Counted from the first letter of the stretch, positions 53,168-62,467 are shown. The stretch: DNA of 64,000 nt from Clostridia bacterium (GCA_910575625.1 CAJTFD010000015.1:1-64000), one strand, 5' to 3'. Numbers and translations: made by a program. Notes: generated from the letters alone by a model not told the origin.

Positions 53168-54025
53168 CTACAACTGATAAAAACCGACTATGTACGCGCC
53201 TTCCGGAAGTTTATAATCCTTGTCCAAAGCTTCCAGTTTCCAGCCTTTAAAACCGCTGCTCTGTCTGGAGACCACACCTTCAAAGTGCATCATGATGATC
53301 CCCGCATTCAACTTGGCGTCTGTGGCATTTGTCATCTCATCCAGGACATCCACCAGCACGATCTTATCCCCGTCATGGATCAGGCGGCAGGGCTGCAGAT
53401 TCAAAAATGAGGGCGCATGACAGACCGCCGCACAAGCCTTGTACAGATCCTCGTCCGGATCCAGGGCTGAGATCGTCTCGGCTTTTCCCCACTCATCATC
53501 GTAAAACATCTGGGGGATCGTCTTCTTGGGCACAGGCGCGCCAGCTTTTTTCTTTAAGAAGATCTCTGCCGGACTCTTGATCCCCAATCTCGCAAACAGT
53601 CCAGCCTCTTCGTAACCGCATGCGATCACAGCTGCCACTGCCTTGTCACCGGCGAGGTTCAGCCTCTTTTTCAAAAGCGGTTCATCCGCGATCGTCTCCC
53701 AGCAGCTCTCGATCCCCATCTCTGTGAGCTTCAGCACCAGCTCCTCGCCAATGTATCCAGCATTTTCTATGTAATGCTCATCCACATCGGAGAGGAGGAC
53801 GATATAATGGAATGCTTTGATCAGGAATCTGTGATACCCTACACAGGCATTCAATTTCTCGGCGGCGTCCTCACCCAATATGAGCATCTCCACGTTGATA
53901 TCCGGCACCAGACGGGGACAAGACGCGAAATGATCTTTCAATTCCTGGATCTTGTCCGCGCTGATCTCCCTTTTGGCAAATTCACGGTTTGATCTTCTGT
54001 TGGTTGCTAATGTAAAAACGTCCAT
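53168..54025 (-). CDS. Nitroreductase-family protein
   Basis: 285 residues. The N-terminus ATNRRSNREFAKREISADKI with the paired arginines for FMN phosphate, ENAGYIGEELVLKLTEMGIE and CHAPSFLNLQPCRLIHDGDK (the SxxNxQPW-like second half) fit the TM-nitroreductase type with two related halves. It probably binds FMN and reduces quinones or nitro compounds. No signal peptide. Single gene, its own terminator. Confidence 0.88.
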   Translation of the reverse strand: MDVFTLATNRRSNREFAKREISADKIQELKDHFASCPRLVPDINVEMLILGEDAAEKLNACVGYHRFLIKAFHYIVLLSDVDEHYIENAGYIGEELVLKLTEMGIESCWETIADEPLLKKRLNLAGDKAVAAVIACGYEEAGLFARLGIKSPAEIFLKKKAGAPVPKKTIPQMFYDDEWGKAETISALDPDEDLYKACAAVCHAPSFLNLQPCRLIHDGDKIVLVDVLDEMTNATDAKLNAGIIMMHFEGVVSRQSSGFKGWKLEALDKDYKLPEGAYIVGFYQL

Positions 54026-54241
54026 TTGTTTACTCCCTTCCCTCTTTGTCCATCCTTATGCTACACCTATTATACTCTGATCTGCCTGATCCCACAACAA
54101 TTTTTCCTTAATTTTTTGGAAGATCTTCCAAAAGAAACGGATATGTCTGCTGTTTGGCGGGAATAAATTAGGGGCTTCCTTTTTACGACATTTTATTGCA
54201 TAATAGTCTTATCATGACAAACAGCTAATAAGGAGGCATCT

Positions 54242-54457
54242 ATGTACCTTTCAGAAGGAAAGATCGGTGACGATCACAAGATCTGTGATATCCGACTGCC
54301 GATCAATATGGAAAAACGGCTGGAGGCCCTGGGGATGACCCGCGGTTCTTCCATCACTATCCTGAACAGCAAAAACCACGGTGTCCTCATCGTCAAAGTA
54401 CGGGGAACACGTTTTGCCCTCGGGCGCAATATCACGAAAAACATTTTGGTGGGGTGA
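54242..54457 (+). CDS. feoA: Ferrous iron transport protein A
   Basis: 71 residues, an SH3-like FeoA. AAGGAGG lies six bases before the ATG. It reads RLPINMEKRLEALGMTRGSS, then TILNSKNHGVLIVKVRG and FALGRNITKNILV, the full domain. FeoA assists the FeoB channel. Six bases separate it from feoB. The 200 bases upstream contain no clear Fur or DtxR box that I can defend. Confidence 0.93.
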   Translation: MYLSEGKIGDDHKICDIRLPINMEKRLEALGMTRGSSITILNSKNHGVLIVKVRGTRFALGRNITKNILVG

Positions 54458-54463
54458 CTTTTT

Positions 54464-56503
54464 ATGAGAGAAAATCTGACGATCGGCTTCATCGGGAATC
54501 CAAACTGCGGGAAGACCACTCTCTTCAACGCATACACCGGTGCAAATCTAAAAGTAGCCAACTGGCCCGGGGTCACCGTTGAGAAGGTGGAGGGCGCGAT
54601 CCGGGACCATGATCTGAACATCCGCCTGGTGGATCTGCCCGGCACCTACAGCCTGACTTCCTATACGATGGAGGAACAGGTCTCCCGGCAATTTATCCTG
54701 AGCGATGAAGTGGATGTGATCATCGATGTCGCCGACGCTTCGGCCCTGGAACGGAATCTGTATCTGACCTTGCAGCTCCTGGAACTGGGCAAACCGGTGG
54801 TCCTGGCGCTGAACATGATGGATATCGTGGAAAAACGCGGCATGGAGATCGACACCCACCGGCTGCCGGAGATGCTGGGCATCCCTGTGATCCCGGTCTC
54901 GGCCAGACGGCGGACCGGCCTGGATGTGCTGCTCCACGCCGCCGCCCACCACAAGGACTGCGCGGATCCGGAGCGTCTGATCCACCATCACAAGTATACG
55001 CCGCAGCATCAGCACGACCACCACACGGAATACGCCATGGTCTACAGCGACCGCATCGAGGATAAGATCGACCTGATCATCGCCGCATTGGAGACCAAGT
55101 ATCCAGATATGGTCAACCACCGCTGGCACGCGATCAAGCTCCTGGAACAGGACAAGGAGATCACCGACCGGTATCCGGTGGATCTTCCCGATGTGATCGA
55201 CCGCAACTATGAATCAGACATCATCAACGAGAAATATGATTTTATCCAGGAGATCATCAAGGAAGTCCTGATCAATAAGGACCGCCAGGACGCCCTGACT
55301 GAAAAAGCCGACCGGGCGCTGACCCACCGCATCTGGGGCATCCCGATCTTTTTAGGGATCATGGCCGTGGTGTTCTTCCTCACATTTACGGTGGGCGACT
55401 GGCTGAAGGGATATTTTGAGATGGGCATCGAAAATCTCTCTGTCTGGATCGGCGGGGGCTTAAGCGCCCTGGGCGTCAACGACGTGCTCCAGTCCCTGGT
55501 GCTGGACGGGGTACTGGCCGGGGTGGGCGGTATCCTGACCTTCCTGCCCAACATCTTTATCCTGTTTTTGGCGCTGGCTTTTCTGGAAGACAGCGGCTAT
55601 ATGGCCCGGGTGGCCTACGTGATGGAAGGGATCATGAGCAGGCTGGGACTCTCGGGGCGGGCCTTTATCCCTATGATCTTAGGTTTTGGCTGCACGGTCC
55701 CTGCGATCATGGCCTCCAGAGCGTTGGAAGACAAGCGGGACCGCTTTAAAGTCATGCTGATCACACCGTTTATGAGCTGCAGCGCACGGCTGCCGATCTA
55801 CATATTATTCGCGGGCATGTTCTTTGAAAAACACGCCATGCTGGTGGCCTACTCCATGTACGTGATCGGGTTGGTGGTGGCGATCCTGGTCGCCGCCATC
55901 CTCCACCTGATCGACCGGAAAAAAGCCGAAAACTATCTGCTGATCGAACTTCCGGAATACAAAGCCCCCAGTTCCAGGACTGTCGCGATCTATGTATGGA
56001 AAAAAGTTAAAGATTACCTGACTAAAGCCGGAACAACGATCTTCGTGGCCTCCATCCTCATGTGGGTGCTCTTGAATTTCGGCCCCCACGGATACACACT
56101 GGAAATGGCTGACAGTTTCGGGGCGCTCTTGGGTCACGGCCTCGTGCCTTTCTTCGCACCCATCGGTCTGGGGTTCTGGCAGATCGCGGTCGCCCTGATC
56201 GCCGGGATCTCCGCGAAAGAAGTCGTGGTGTCCAGCTGCACCGTCCTCTTCGGTGTGCCCGCAGCCGATTCCGGCTCCGGCATGCGTACCATGGCAGGCG
56301 TCCTGGCAGCTTCCGGCTTTGGACAGCTCAATGCCTTCTGCCTGATGGTGTTCTGTCTGCTCTATATCCCGTGTGCCGCGGCGCTGGCGACCATCCGCAA
56401 GGAAGCGGACAGTACACGCTGGATGGTATTCTCCGCCGTGTTCCAGCTGGCCGTTGCCTGGGTGGTCACATTCATCATTTACCGCGTGGGACTCATGCTC
56501 TGA
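54464..56503 (+). CDS. feoB: Ferrous iron transporter FeoB
   Basis: 679 residues. The N-terminal G domain has GNPNCGKTTLFNAYTG, DLPGTYSLTSYT and LNMMDIVEKRG. A histidine-rich linker (HHHKYTPQHQHDHHTEYA, about residues 173-190) may bind metal. The membrane part carries the two gate motifs and ILGFGCTVPAIMASRALED with the conserved cysteine. It imports Fe2+ under anaerobic conditions. The His-rich stretch lies between the G domain and the GDI helices. No FeoC follows; tRNA-Ser is next. Confidence 0.96.
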   Translation: MRENLTIGFIGNPNCGKTTLFNAYTGANLKVANWPGVTVEKVEGAIRDHDLNIRLVDLPGTYSLTSYTMEEQVSRQFILSDEVDVIIDVADASALERNLYLTLQLLELGKPVVLALNMMDIVEKRGMEIDTHRLPEMLGIPVIPVSARRRTGLDVLLHAAAHHKDCADPERLIHHHKYTPQHQHDHHTEYAMVYSDRIEDKIDLIIAALETKYPDMVNHRWHAIKLLEQDKEITDRYPVDLPDVIDRNYESDIINEKYDFIQEIIKEVLINKDRQDALTEKADRALTHRIWGIPIFLGIMAVVFFLTFTVGDWLKGYFEMGIENLSVWIGGGLSALGVNDVLQSLVLDGVLAGVGGILTFLPNIFILFLALAFLEDSGYMARVAYVMEGIMSRLGLSGRAFIPMILGFGCTVPAIMASRALEDKRDRFKVMLITPFMSCSARLPIYILFAGMFFEKHAMLVAYSMYVIGLVVAILVAAILHLIDRKKAENYLLIELPEYKAPSSRTVAIYVWKKVKDYLTKAGTTIFVASILMWVLLNFGPHGYTLEMADSFGALLGHGLVPFFAPIGLGFWQIAVALIAGISAKEVVVSSCTVLFGVPAADSGSGMRTMAGVLAASGFGQLNAFCLMVFCLLYIPCAAALATIRKEADSTRWMVFSAVFQLAVAWVVTFIIYRVGLML

Positions 56504-56602
56504 TGCATGAGCCCTTCCATATGGATCTTCTGATAGATCCTTTCTGCCAAAAAAGTCTTGATTTTTCAATGCTTTTATTGTAAGATGGACTGTATAAAAG
56601 AA

Positions 56603-56690
56603 GGAGAGTTATCGAAGTGGTCATAACGAGCTGCACTCGAAATGCAGTTGTCCTTTACTGGGCACGTGGGTTCGAATCCCACACTCTCCG
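56603..56690 (+). tRNA. tRNA-Ser (anticodon CGA)
   Basis: 88 bases with a long variable arm, as in class II tRNAs. Acceptor GGAGAGT/ACTCTCC, anticodon stem CTGCA/TGCAG with loop CTCGAAA (anticodon CGA, codon UCG), T arm GTGGG/CCCAC with TTCGAAT, discriminator G as usual for serine. CCA not encoded. Confidence 0.94.
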
Positions 56691-56699
56691 TTGTCAAAA

Positions 56700-56722
56700 A
56701 GTCTGGGAAACCAGGCTTTTTT
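56700..56722 (+). terminator. Terminator of tRNA-Ser
   Basis: AGTCTGG/CCAGGCT stem with a GAAA tetraloop, followed by TTTTTT. Almost the same sequence as the terminator at 728. Confidence 0.85.
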
Positions 56723-56809
56723 ATATTTCATGACAAAATATCTATTTGATACTCCTCATATTTAGCCGTGGCTTTGCCATAGCTTTTTTTATAAAAATCT
56801 CAAATGCTA

Positions 56810-56860
56810 TTGACATAATCATATTATATAGTGTATAGTATTATCAACAAGATAATATTA
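56810..56860 (+). promoter_or_regulatory. Promoter and probable PadR operator
   Basis: TTGACA (56810-56815), 18 bases, TATAGT (56834-56839). Overlapping and following the -10 is the palindrome TAGTATTATC-AACAA-GATAATATTA (56836-56860), nine of ten positions symmetric. PadR repressors commonly bind such AT-rich palindromes. The site is next to the padR-like gene, so autoregulation is likely. Confidence 0.7.
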
Positions 56861-56913
56861 AATAAAAAATATCAATCACACAACATTTCATCATCAAATG
56901 AAGGAGGGATCCT

Positions 56914-57261
56914 ATGGTTTTTAATACAGGGGCTGCCCTGCTGGATGCCATCGTCCTGGCCGTTGTATCCGGGAAAAAGGAAGGCACATACGGGTACAAG
57001 ATCACCCAGGACGTGCGCCAGGCCATCGACATTTCCGAGTCCACCCTATACCCGGTCCTGCGGCGGCTGCAGAAAGACGGCTGCCTGGACGTATACGATA
57101 TGGCCTTTCGCGGGAGGAATCGGCGGTACTACAAGATCACTGAACAGGGAACCGCCCAGTTAAATCTGTATCAGAGCGAATGGAAGAATTATGTTTCCCG
57201 GATCAGCGCAGTGCTGTCCGGCCATTATCCCGCCCAAGCGAGAAAGGAGGAAGAGGGATGA
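56914..57261 (+). CDS. PadR-family transcriptional regulator
   Basis: 115 residues with GAAGGAGGG before the ATG. The winged helix has LLDAIVLAVVSGKKEGTYGY, ISESTLYPVLRRLQKDG (recognition helix) and GRNRRYYKITEQGTAQL (wing), then a short dimer helix. It is the first gene of an operon with DUF1700 and DUF4097 proteins, a common arrangement of a membrane-stress sensor. It overlaps the next gene by four bases. Confidence 0.93.
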   Translation: MVFNTGAALLDAIVLAVVSGKKEGTYGYKITQDVRQAIDISESTLYPVLRRLQKDGCLDVYDMAFRGRNRRYYKITEQGTAQLNLYQSEWKNYVSRISAVLSGHYPAQARKEEEG

Positions 57262-57974
57262 ACCGAGAAGGATTTCTAGAGGGGCTCGCCCGGCTGCTGG
57301 CAGACATTCCAGAAAATGAACGTCAGGAAGCCCTGGAATTTTACAACAATTATTTTGACGACGCGGGCCCTGAAAACGAGGCGCGGGTCATAGAAGAACT
57401 GGGTGGGACGCCGGAGCGGGCAGCCGCCAGCATCCGGGCCGAATTTCAGTCCGACAGACCGCAGCGGCAACCAAATTACGGCGAATACACAGAGCGAGGC
57501 TACCGTGACACCCGCATCCCGCACACAGATCAGATGCCCCGGCCCGTATTTACGCAGAAGAAAAAAGAGAAAGATACCAATAACAACAAGACCGTCAAGA
57601 TCATCCTCATCGCCCTGATCCTGATCGTGACCAGCGGCCTGTGGTCGGGACTCCTGGGCGGCGTGATCAGCCTGGTCTTTGGGCTGCTGGGCGGTATCTT
57701 AAGTCTGCTCTTGGGCATCGTGGCCGGTGTGTTCGCCCTGCTGGTCGGCGGCGTCGCCCTGACAGTGGCAGGTATCGCCAAATGCATGATCAGCCCGGCC
57801 CTGGGACTTCTGATGTCTGGTCTGGGGATGATGCTCTTAAGTGTGGGGATCATCCTGCTGATACTCGCTATCTGGATGGGGTCAAAACTACTGCCCTGGG
57901 CCATGCAATGGTCATACGACATTTTACGCAGGTTCTGCGACTGGTGCAAGTCAAAATGGAAAAAATTCAGATAA
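57258..57974 (+). CDS. DUF1700 (HAAS-type) membrane protein
   Basis: 238 residues from ATG 57258, overlapping padR. The N-terminal HAAS signature EGLARLLADIPENERQEALE, then YFDDAGPENEARVIEELG, is followed by a basic linker (about residues 75-110) and three to four helices (IILIALILIVTSGLWSGLLG, GLLGGILSLLLGIVAGVFAL, LGLLMSGLGMMLLSVGIILL). The HAAS domain pairs with PadR regulators. Probably a membrane partner in envelope homeostasis. Confidence 0.9.
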   Translation: MNREGFLEGLARLLADIPENERQEALEFYNNYFDDAGPENEARVIEELGGTPERAAASIRAEFQSDRPQRQPNYGEYTERGYRDTRIPHTDQMPRPVFTQKKKEKDTNNNKTVKIILIALILIVTSGLWSGLLGGVISLVFGLLGGILSLLLGIVAGVFALLVGGVALTVAGIAKCMISPALGLLMSGLGMMLLSVGIILLILAIWMGSKLLPWAMQWSYDILRRFCDWCKSKWKKFR

Positions 57975-57986
57975 AGGAGTTTTATC

Positions 57987-58796
57987 ATGAGAAAAATATT
58001 TAAGATCGGGATCATCACATCCCTGGCCCTCTTCACCCTGGGACTTGGCTTTCTCATCGCCGCGGTGGCCCTGGGCGCCACATGGGCACAGTTTACCGAC
58101 AATGTGACCGCAGGTCCTCTCTGGATGCCCTGGACCATAGGGTCTGCAGGCACACGAAACACAGACCATACAGATAGGATCAGCTTCCCAGACGCAGACA
58201 AACTGGAGATCCGATTAGGCGCGGGCACACTGGATATCCGGGAGACGGACGATGACCAGATCACAGTGGAGACCATCTCCGACCCCTCGGGCATTGTCCA
58301 GACAGACCTAGTGGGCAAAACGCTGAAGATCAACACAGGATCCACCTCCACGAAGCAAAAAGTAGAGATCTGCCTCTATCTCCCTGAAGACCTGTACTTC
58401 TACAGTGCGGATCTGGAACTGGGAGCCGCCGCAGTCACCGTGGACTACCTGGAAGCCGATGAATTGAATGTAAAACTTGGGGCAGGCACGCTCGACTGCA
58501 GCGGCGAGATCACAGCCGATCAGTCGGATTGGACCGTCGGCGTGGGCAGTCTCTATCTGGAATATTTAGACTGCGAAAATGTGTCCCTGGACTGCGGCAT
58601 GGGGAGCATGGCCGTCACCATGGCCGATGAGCAGGACGACTATGCCTGCGATGTCTCCTGCGGCGCAGGCGCAGTCAATATCGGCGACAACACTTTTTCC
58701 CTGGGCAGCCATTCCTCCAAAGGGGATGATCCCGACGGGAAACTCGATGTCCGCTGCGGCATGGGATCTGTCGACATCGTATTTTACGACGAATGA
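57987..58796 (+). CDS. DUF4097-type beta-strand repeat protein
   Basis: 269 residues. One N-terminal helix (IGIITSLALFTLGLGFLIAA) anchors a repetitive beta domain of the DUF4097/DUF2807 adhesin-like type: LEIRLGAGTLDIRETDDDQI, DLELGAAAVTVDYLEADEL, VKLGAGTLDCSGEI and VGVGSLYLEYLDC. The glycine-rich repeats every about 20 residues suggest a beta helix outside the cell. Same operon as padR and DUF1700. Confidence 0.88.
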   Translation: MRKIFKIGIITSLALFTLGLGFLIAAVALGATWAQFTDNVTAGPLWMPWTIGSAGTRNTDHTDRISFPDADKLEIRLGAGTLDIRETDDDQITVETISDPSGIVQTDLVGKTLKINTGSTSTKQKVEICLYLPEDLYFYSADLELGAAAVTVDYLEADELNVKLGAGTLDCSGEITADQSDWTVGVGSLYLEYLDCENVSLDCGMGSMAVTMADEQDDYACDVSCGAGAVNIGDNTFSLGSHSSKGDDPDGKLDVRCGMGSVDIVFYDE

Positions 58797-58802
58797 TCCG
58801 CA

Positions 58803-61223
58803 TCACACACGCGTCCAGAAATCCTGCAGTTTCTGTCCCACACTCTCCCGGGTGCACACCGCATAGTCCGCCCACTCCACCGGAAACAGCCGACGATATT
58901 CCCGCTGGAGGAACCGATCATCCAAAAGAAGGATGATCCCCATATCCTCCGGCGTGCGGATCACCCGCCCCGCCGCCTGCAGGACTTTGTTCATCCCCGG
59001 ATAACGATACGCATAGTCAAATCCCTGCCCGCCCCGCTGATCATAATAGGCTTTTAAGATCTCCCGCTCATAACTGACCTGGGGGATCCCCGTCCCCACC
59101 ACTGCCACTCCGATCAGGCTCTCCCCGATCAGATCGATCCCTTCTGAAAAAATCCCGCCCATCACACAGAAGCCCACCAGGCTCTCTGTCCGCTTTGCGC
59201 TCTCACCCGCATCTACCTGGAAACCTTTCAGAAAATCCACCCGTTCCCCCTCATCCATCCCCGCCCTCTGACAGATACAGCGGACCGGCTCTGGCGCATA
59301 CGCCGCCAAAAACTCCTGAAAAACTTCCTGCTGCATCTGATAGGAGGGAAAAAAGACAAGATAATTGCCCTTTTTCGCTGACACCATGCAATATATATAG
59401 GAAGCGATCTTCTGATATTCTTCCGGGCCACGCCTGGTATAACGACTGCTCACATCCCGGGCCACGCACAGGCACCGCCGTTTTTGATCAAAGGGGGAGG
59501 GCACACACACCGCATAATCGTCATGCCTCCGGCTGAACAGCGACCGGTAATAGACCGGAGGATGCAGCGTCGCTGAAAAAAAGACCGTGCTGACGCCTTT
59601 ATCCAAACACGCCTGCAGATTTCCCGAGGGATTCACGCAGAAGAGCTTCAGAAAAAAACCACCGTCCGGATCCTGCTGGGTGTACACCACATAATTTTCA
59701 TCCACCAGCTCCGAGATAGCCAAAAAATCCCGCACCACAAAATAAAATCCCAGCATCTCCTCCCGTGCCTCCCGGCCGATATCTTGCCGCTCCTCGTCCG
59801 CCAGCAGTGTCTCCAGCTCACCCGCAACGTTCATCACCGCCACCGGGATCCCCCCTGCGTTCTTCCAGATCCGGTATGTGACGCACTCCTGTTTCAGCGC
59901 AAGAAGTTCCCCGCCCAGCCGTTCCAGATACCGGTCGAGTTTCCGGGAATAGACGTAAAATCTCTCGTGGGCAGCCGCCACCGTCTCCTCCCGCAAAACG
60001 GCACTGAACATCTCCCGCCCCCGATCCACCAGGTTATGGGCCTCGTCGATCAGGAAGATATGTTCCCCCTTCGCGTTCTCCCCAAAAAAACGGCGCAAAC
60101 GGGCATTGGGGTCGAAGACATGGTTGTAATCACAGATCACCCCGTCCACCCACTCCGCCAGATCCAGACTCATCTCATAGGGACACACCTGCCATCTCTC
60201 TGCCTGATCCAGGATCTCCTCCCGCGCCAGAGCTTCCCCGCGGGTCCAGATCTCATAGACCGCATCGTTCACCCGGTCAAAATGGCCTTTGGCATAGATG
60301 CACTCCTCCGGATTACAGGCCGGCCTCTCCAGCGGACAGATCTTCTCCTTGGCCGTCAATGTCAGGGCCTGGAAACGCAGACCGCGCTCTGCGAGCAGAG
60401 CGATGGCCTCCTCCGCCACCGTGCGGGTCACAGTCTTGGCCGTCAGATAGAAAAGCTTCTCCCCCAGCCCCTCCCCGATGGCCCGCACCGCCGGAAAGAG
60501 TGCGGACATAGTCTTGCCCACCCCGGTGGGGGCCTGCACGAACAGCTGCTTTTTATTGAAGATCGTGTGGTAAACGCCCCGCACGATGTCCCGCTGCCCC
60601 GGCCTGTACGCAAACGGGAATTCCAGCCCCTGCATGGACAGATCCCGCGCCTCCTGCCACCGCACCTGATGATCCGCCCATTTATGATAGGCGTCGATCA
60701 GTCCCTCAAACCACTGGAAGAGCTCCTCCACCTGATATTCCTGGCGGAAACGCCGGATCTGCTCCGTCTCTATATTGCAGTAAGTCATCTGCACGGCGAT
60801 CTTATGGCTCCGCCGATCTTTTCCGGATGGGGCAAGGCGGTCCATATACATGCAGGCATAACATTTTGCCTGGGCCAGATGTATCTCTATCGGCTCTGCC
60901 AGATAGTCCAGGTCCCGGAAGACTCCCTTGATCTCATCGATGACGGCCACATCTTCCTCCCCTTTTTCCTTCCCGGCGGGTATGATCCCGTCGGCGCGCC
61001 CTTCCAGACGGAGGGTGAACCCCTCATACCCTCTCTCCCAGACCAACGGGACTTCCGCCTGGTAGCCCGCTCCCATCTGCCTCTGGATCTTCCGATGGAT
61101 CCGACTCCCTTTCTGCATGGCCTCCCTGTCGGCCAGGGAACCCCGCCGTCCATCCAGGTCACCGCTGCGCAGGATAAACTCTACCAGAGCCCGCACGGAT
61201 ATCCTGATCACCCTTTTTCCCAC
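58803..61223 (-). CDS. PD-(D/E)XK nuclease-XPD/DinG-like helicase fusion
   Basis: 806 residues, GTG start at 61223 with AGGAGG. Residues 1 to about 200 form a Cas4-like nuclease domain: EGRADGIIP and VAVIDEIKGVFRD contain the D and ExK residues. The helicase has Walker A QAPTGVGKTMSALFPAV, four cysteines for an iron-sulfur cluster (KICPLERPACNPEECIYAKG, then VCPYEMS), DEAH in FLIDEAHNLVDRG, and C-terminal GGIFSEGIDLIGESL and QAAGRVIRTPED. It is a probable DNA-repair or structure-processing helicase. Genes downstream on the other strand are unrelated. Confidence 0.9.
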   Translation of the reverse strand: MGKRVIRISVRALVEFILRSGDLDGRRGSLADREAMQKGSRIHRKIQRQMGAGYQAEVPLVWERGYEGFTLRLEGRADGIIPAGKEKGEEDVAVIDEIKGVFRDLDYLAEPIEIHLAQAKCYACMYMDRLAPSGKDRRSHKIAVQMTYCNIETEQIRRFRQEYQVEELFQWFEGLIDAYHKWADHQVRWQEARDLSMQGLEFPFAYRPGQRDIVRGVYHTIFNKKQLFVQAPTGVGKTMSALFPAVRAIGEGLGEKLFYLTAKTVTRTVAEEAIALLAERGLRFQALTLTAKEKICPLERPACNPEECIYAKGHFDRVNDAVYEIWTRGEALAREEILDQAERWQVCPYEMSLDLAEWVDGVICDYNHVFDPNARLRRFFGENAKGEHIFLIDEAHNLVDRGREMFSAVLREETVAAAHERFYVYSRKLDRYLERLGGELLALKQECVTYRIWKNAGGIPVAVMNVAGELETLLADEERQDIGREAREEMLGFYFVVRDFLAISELVDENYVVYTQQDPDGGFFLKLFCVNPSGNLQACLDKGVSTVFFSATLHPPVYYRSLFSRRHDDYAVCVPSPFDQKRRCLCVARDVSSRYTRRGPEEYQKIASYIYCMVSAKKGNYLVFFPSYQMQQEVFQEFLAAYAPEPVRCICQRAGMDEGERVDFLKGFQVDAGESAKRTESLVGFCVMGGIFSEGIDLIGESLIGVAVVGTGIPQVSYEREILKAYYDQRGGQGFDYAYRYPGMNKVLQAAGRVIRTPEDMGIILLLDDRFLQREYRRLFPVEWADYAVCTRESVGQKLQDFWTRV

Positions 61224-61240
61224 GGCTGCCTCCTAAAAAA

Positions 61241-61292
61241 TAAAAATACAACAAAAGCCCATCCCTCTTCTGCAACAGAAAAGGAACAGGCT
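61241..61292 (-). terminator. Terminator after the HPr-like gene
   Basis: A 17-pair stem including wobble pairs (arms 61276-61292 and 61256-61272) with a three-base loop; the minus-strand tail is TTTTGTTGTATTTTT. Confidence 0.75.
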
Positions 61293-61321
61293 CTGAAAAA
61301 TATATGATATCGATATCCCTG

Positions 61322-61558
61322 TTAAGCCGCGACATCCTGCACAGCGTACTTCTCCAAGATCTTCTGGAAACCTTTGTTTACGCCGTAAGCCCTGACTGAA
61401 AGGACTCTGCTCAGGTCCATACTCAAAACACCGAGGATCGATTTCGCATCAATGACAACGCGGTTATAAAATATATCAACGTCAAAGTCACACTTTCCCG
61501 CCGCCGTCACAAATTCCTTTACTTCCTGTATCCCGTTCAATTTGATCTTCATTTCCAT
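61322..61558 (-). CDS. HPr-like protein without the phosphorylated histidine
   Basis: 78 residues. The fold pattern is that of HPr (strand, helix, strands, helix): KIKLNGIQEVKEFVTAAGKC and VVIDAKSILGVLSMDLS, the latter equivalent to the segment around Ser46 of HPr (GKSIMGVMSL). However, the active-site GIHARPA loop is replaced by LNGIQEVKEF, so there is no His15 and phosphotransfer is not possible. A regulatory Ser46-like site remains. Such proteins occur in Lachnospiraceae. GAGGAAAG precedes the ATG. Function is unknown. Confidence 0.8.
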   Translation of the reverse strand: MEMKIKLNGIQEVKEFVTAAGKCDFDVDIFYNRVVIDAKSILGVLSMDLSRVLSVRAYGVNKGFQKILEKYAVQDVAA

Positions 61559-61705
61559 AACACTTTCCTCCTCATGAATGAAAACAACGACTAAATAGCT
61601 CCGTTACTGCCAGCCATGAATCCGGCTATAGAAAGTAACCTGATACTACCTTTTTTGGTTTGACCTATTATTACATTCCGGGGAAATTTTGTCAATAGTT
61701 GATCT

Positions 61706-62467
61706 TCACCAAAATTCCGGCATATATCGCCGATATTTGTACGGCAGGTTTTGCCTCTGTGCCCTTAAGTTTTCCCGTTCCGCGACCGATATATTTTTAC
61801 AAAATGTCTTCCACAGAGCGGCATAACCTCCGTCCTCCTCCTCGACCGGACCGTCCAATACGGCCTGCCGCTGGATGTACCAGGGCTTCCCGGCCGGGTG
61901 GAGCAGAGCCTCCGCGCGCCCTTCATCATAGATGATCCAGTCCTCCCTGGGCAGGCGGTCTGCAAAATGGGGCCCGATCAGCGGCAAGATCGCATTGTCC
62001 GGGCAGATGGCCGCGAAGAGGATCCCATCCCGGATCTCCTGAAAGCGCACGAACCCCAGGAAACGGTGCATCTCATGCCACACAGTCTGCCGCAGCTTCG
62101 AGATCTTCAATATATGGGGATTTTTTAAATTCTCCAATACAGCCGGATTGCCCCGCCTGCGGGATAAACCGTCCCGCAGCGCGTAGTAGATGCATGTGCC
62201 CTTCTCCTCATCCGTGGAACAGGCCGCATAGCACAGCTGTTCATAGGAGGCTCTCCCCAGTTCCCGCCAGATGGTGCGCATCACTTTTCCCGCCTTCTCC
62301 GGGTCGGACTCTACCGTCTCATATCGGCTGAAAAATTCCGGCTGACTGGGCGGCTCCGTGCGCAGCTCCACCTGCGCCCCCTCGTTTCCGTATTTCCATC
62401 CATCGTACACACCTGTGAAGATCCCCTCTATGCTATCCGTACAGATCAGTATATATTTTTCATTCAT
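61706..62467 (-). CDS. DUF4130 protein, TIGR03915-type DNA repair partner
   Basis: 253 residues. The N-terminus ILICTDSIEGIFTGVYDGWK and the middle GLSRRRGNPAVLENLKNPHI, with HEMHRFLGFVRFQEIRDGIL, are typical of the TIGR03915/DUF4130 family, named putative DNA metabolism protein. It overlaps the radical SAM gene by four bases. This pair is conserved in many Firmicutes, and the LexA-like promoter upstream supports a repair role. Biochemical activity is not known to me. Confidence 0.9.
   Translation of the reverse strand: MNEKYILICTDSIEGIFTGVYDGWKYGNEGAQVELRTEPPSQPEFFSRYETVESDPEKAGKVMRTIWRELGRASYEQLCYAACSTDEEKGTCIYYALRDGLSRRRGNPAVLENLKNPHILKISKLRQTVWHEMHRFLGFVRFQEIRDGILFAAICPDNAILPLIGPHFADRLPREDWIIYDEGRAEALLHPAGKPWYIQRQAVLDGPVEEEDGGYAALWKTFCKNISVAERENLRAQRQNLPYKYRRYMPEFW

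Noticed and set aside
54100..54241. Fur or DtxR operator before feoA
   Set aside because: The region is AT-rich but I could not find a palindrome that convincingly fits either consensus.
59784..61307. 507-codon open frame antisense to the helicase
   Set aside because: Same reason: a shadow with no start site and low-complexity Leu/Pro/His composition.
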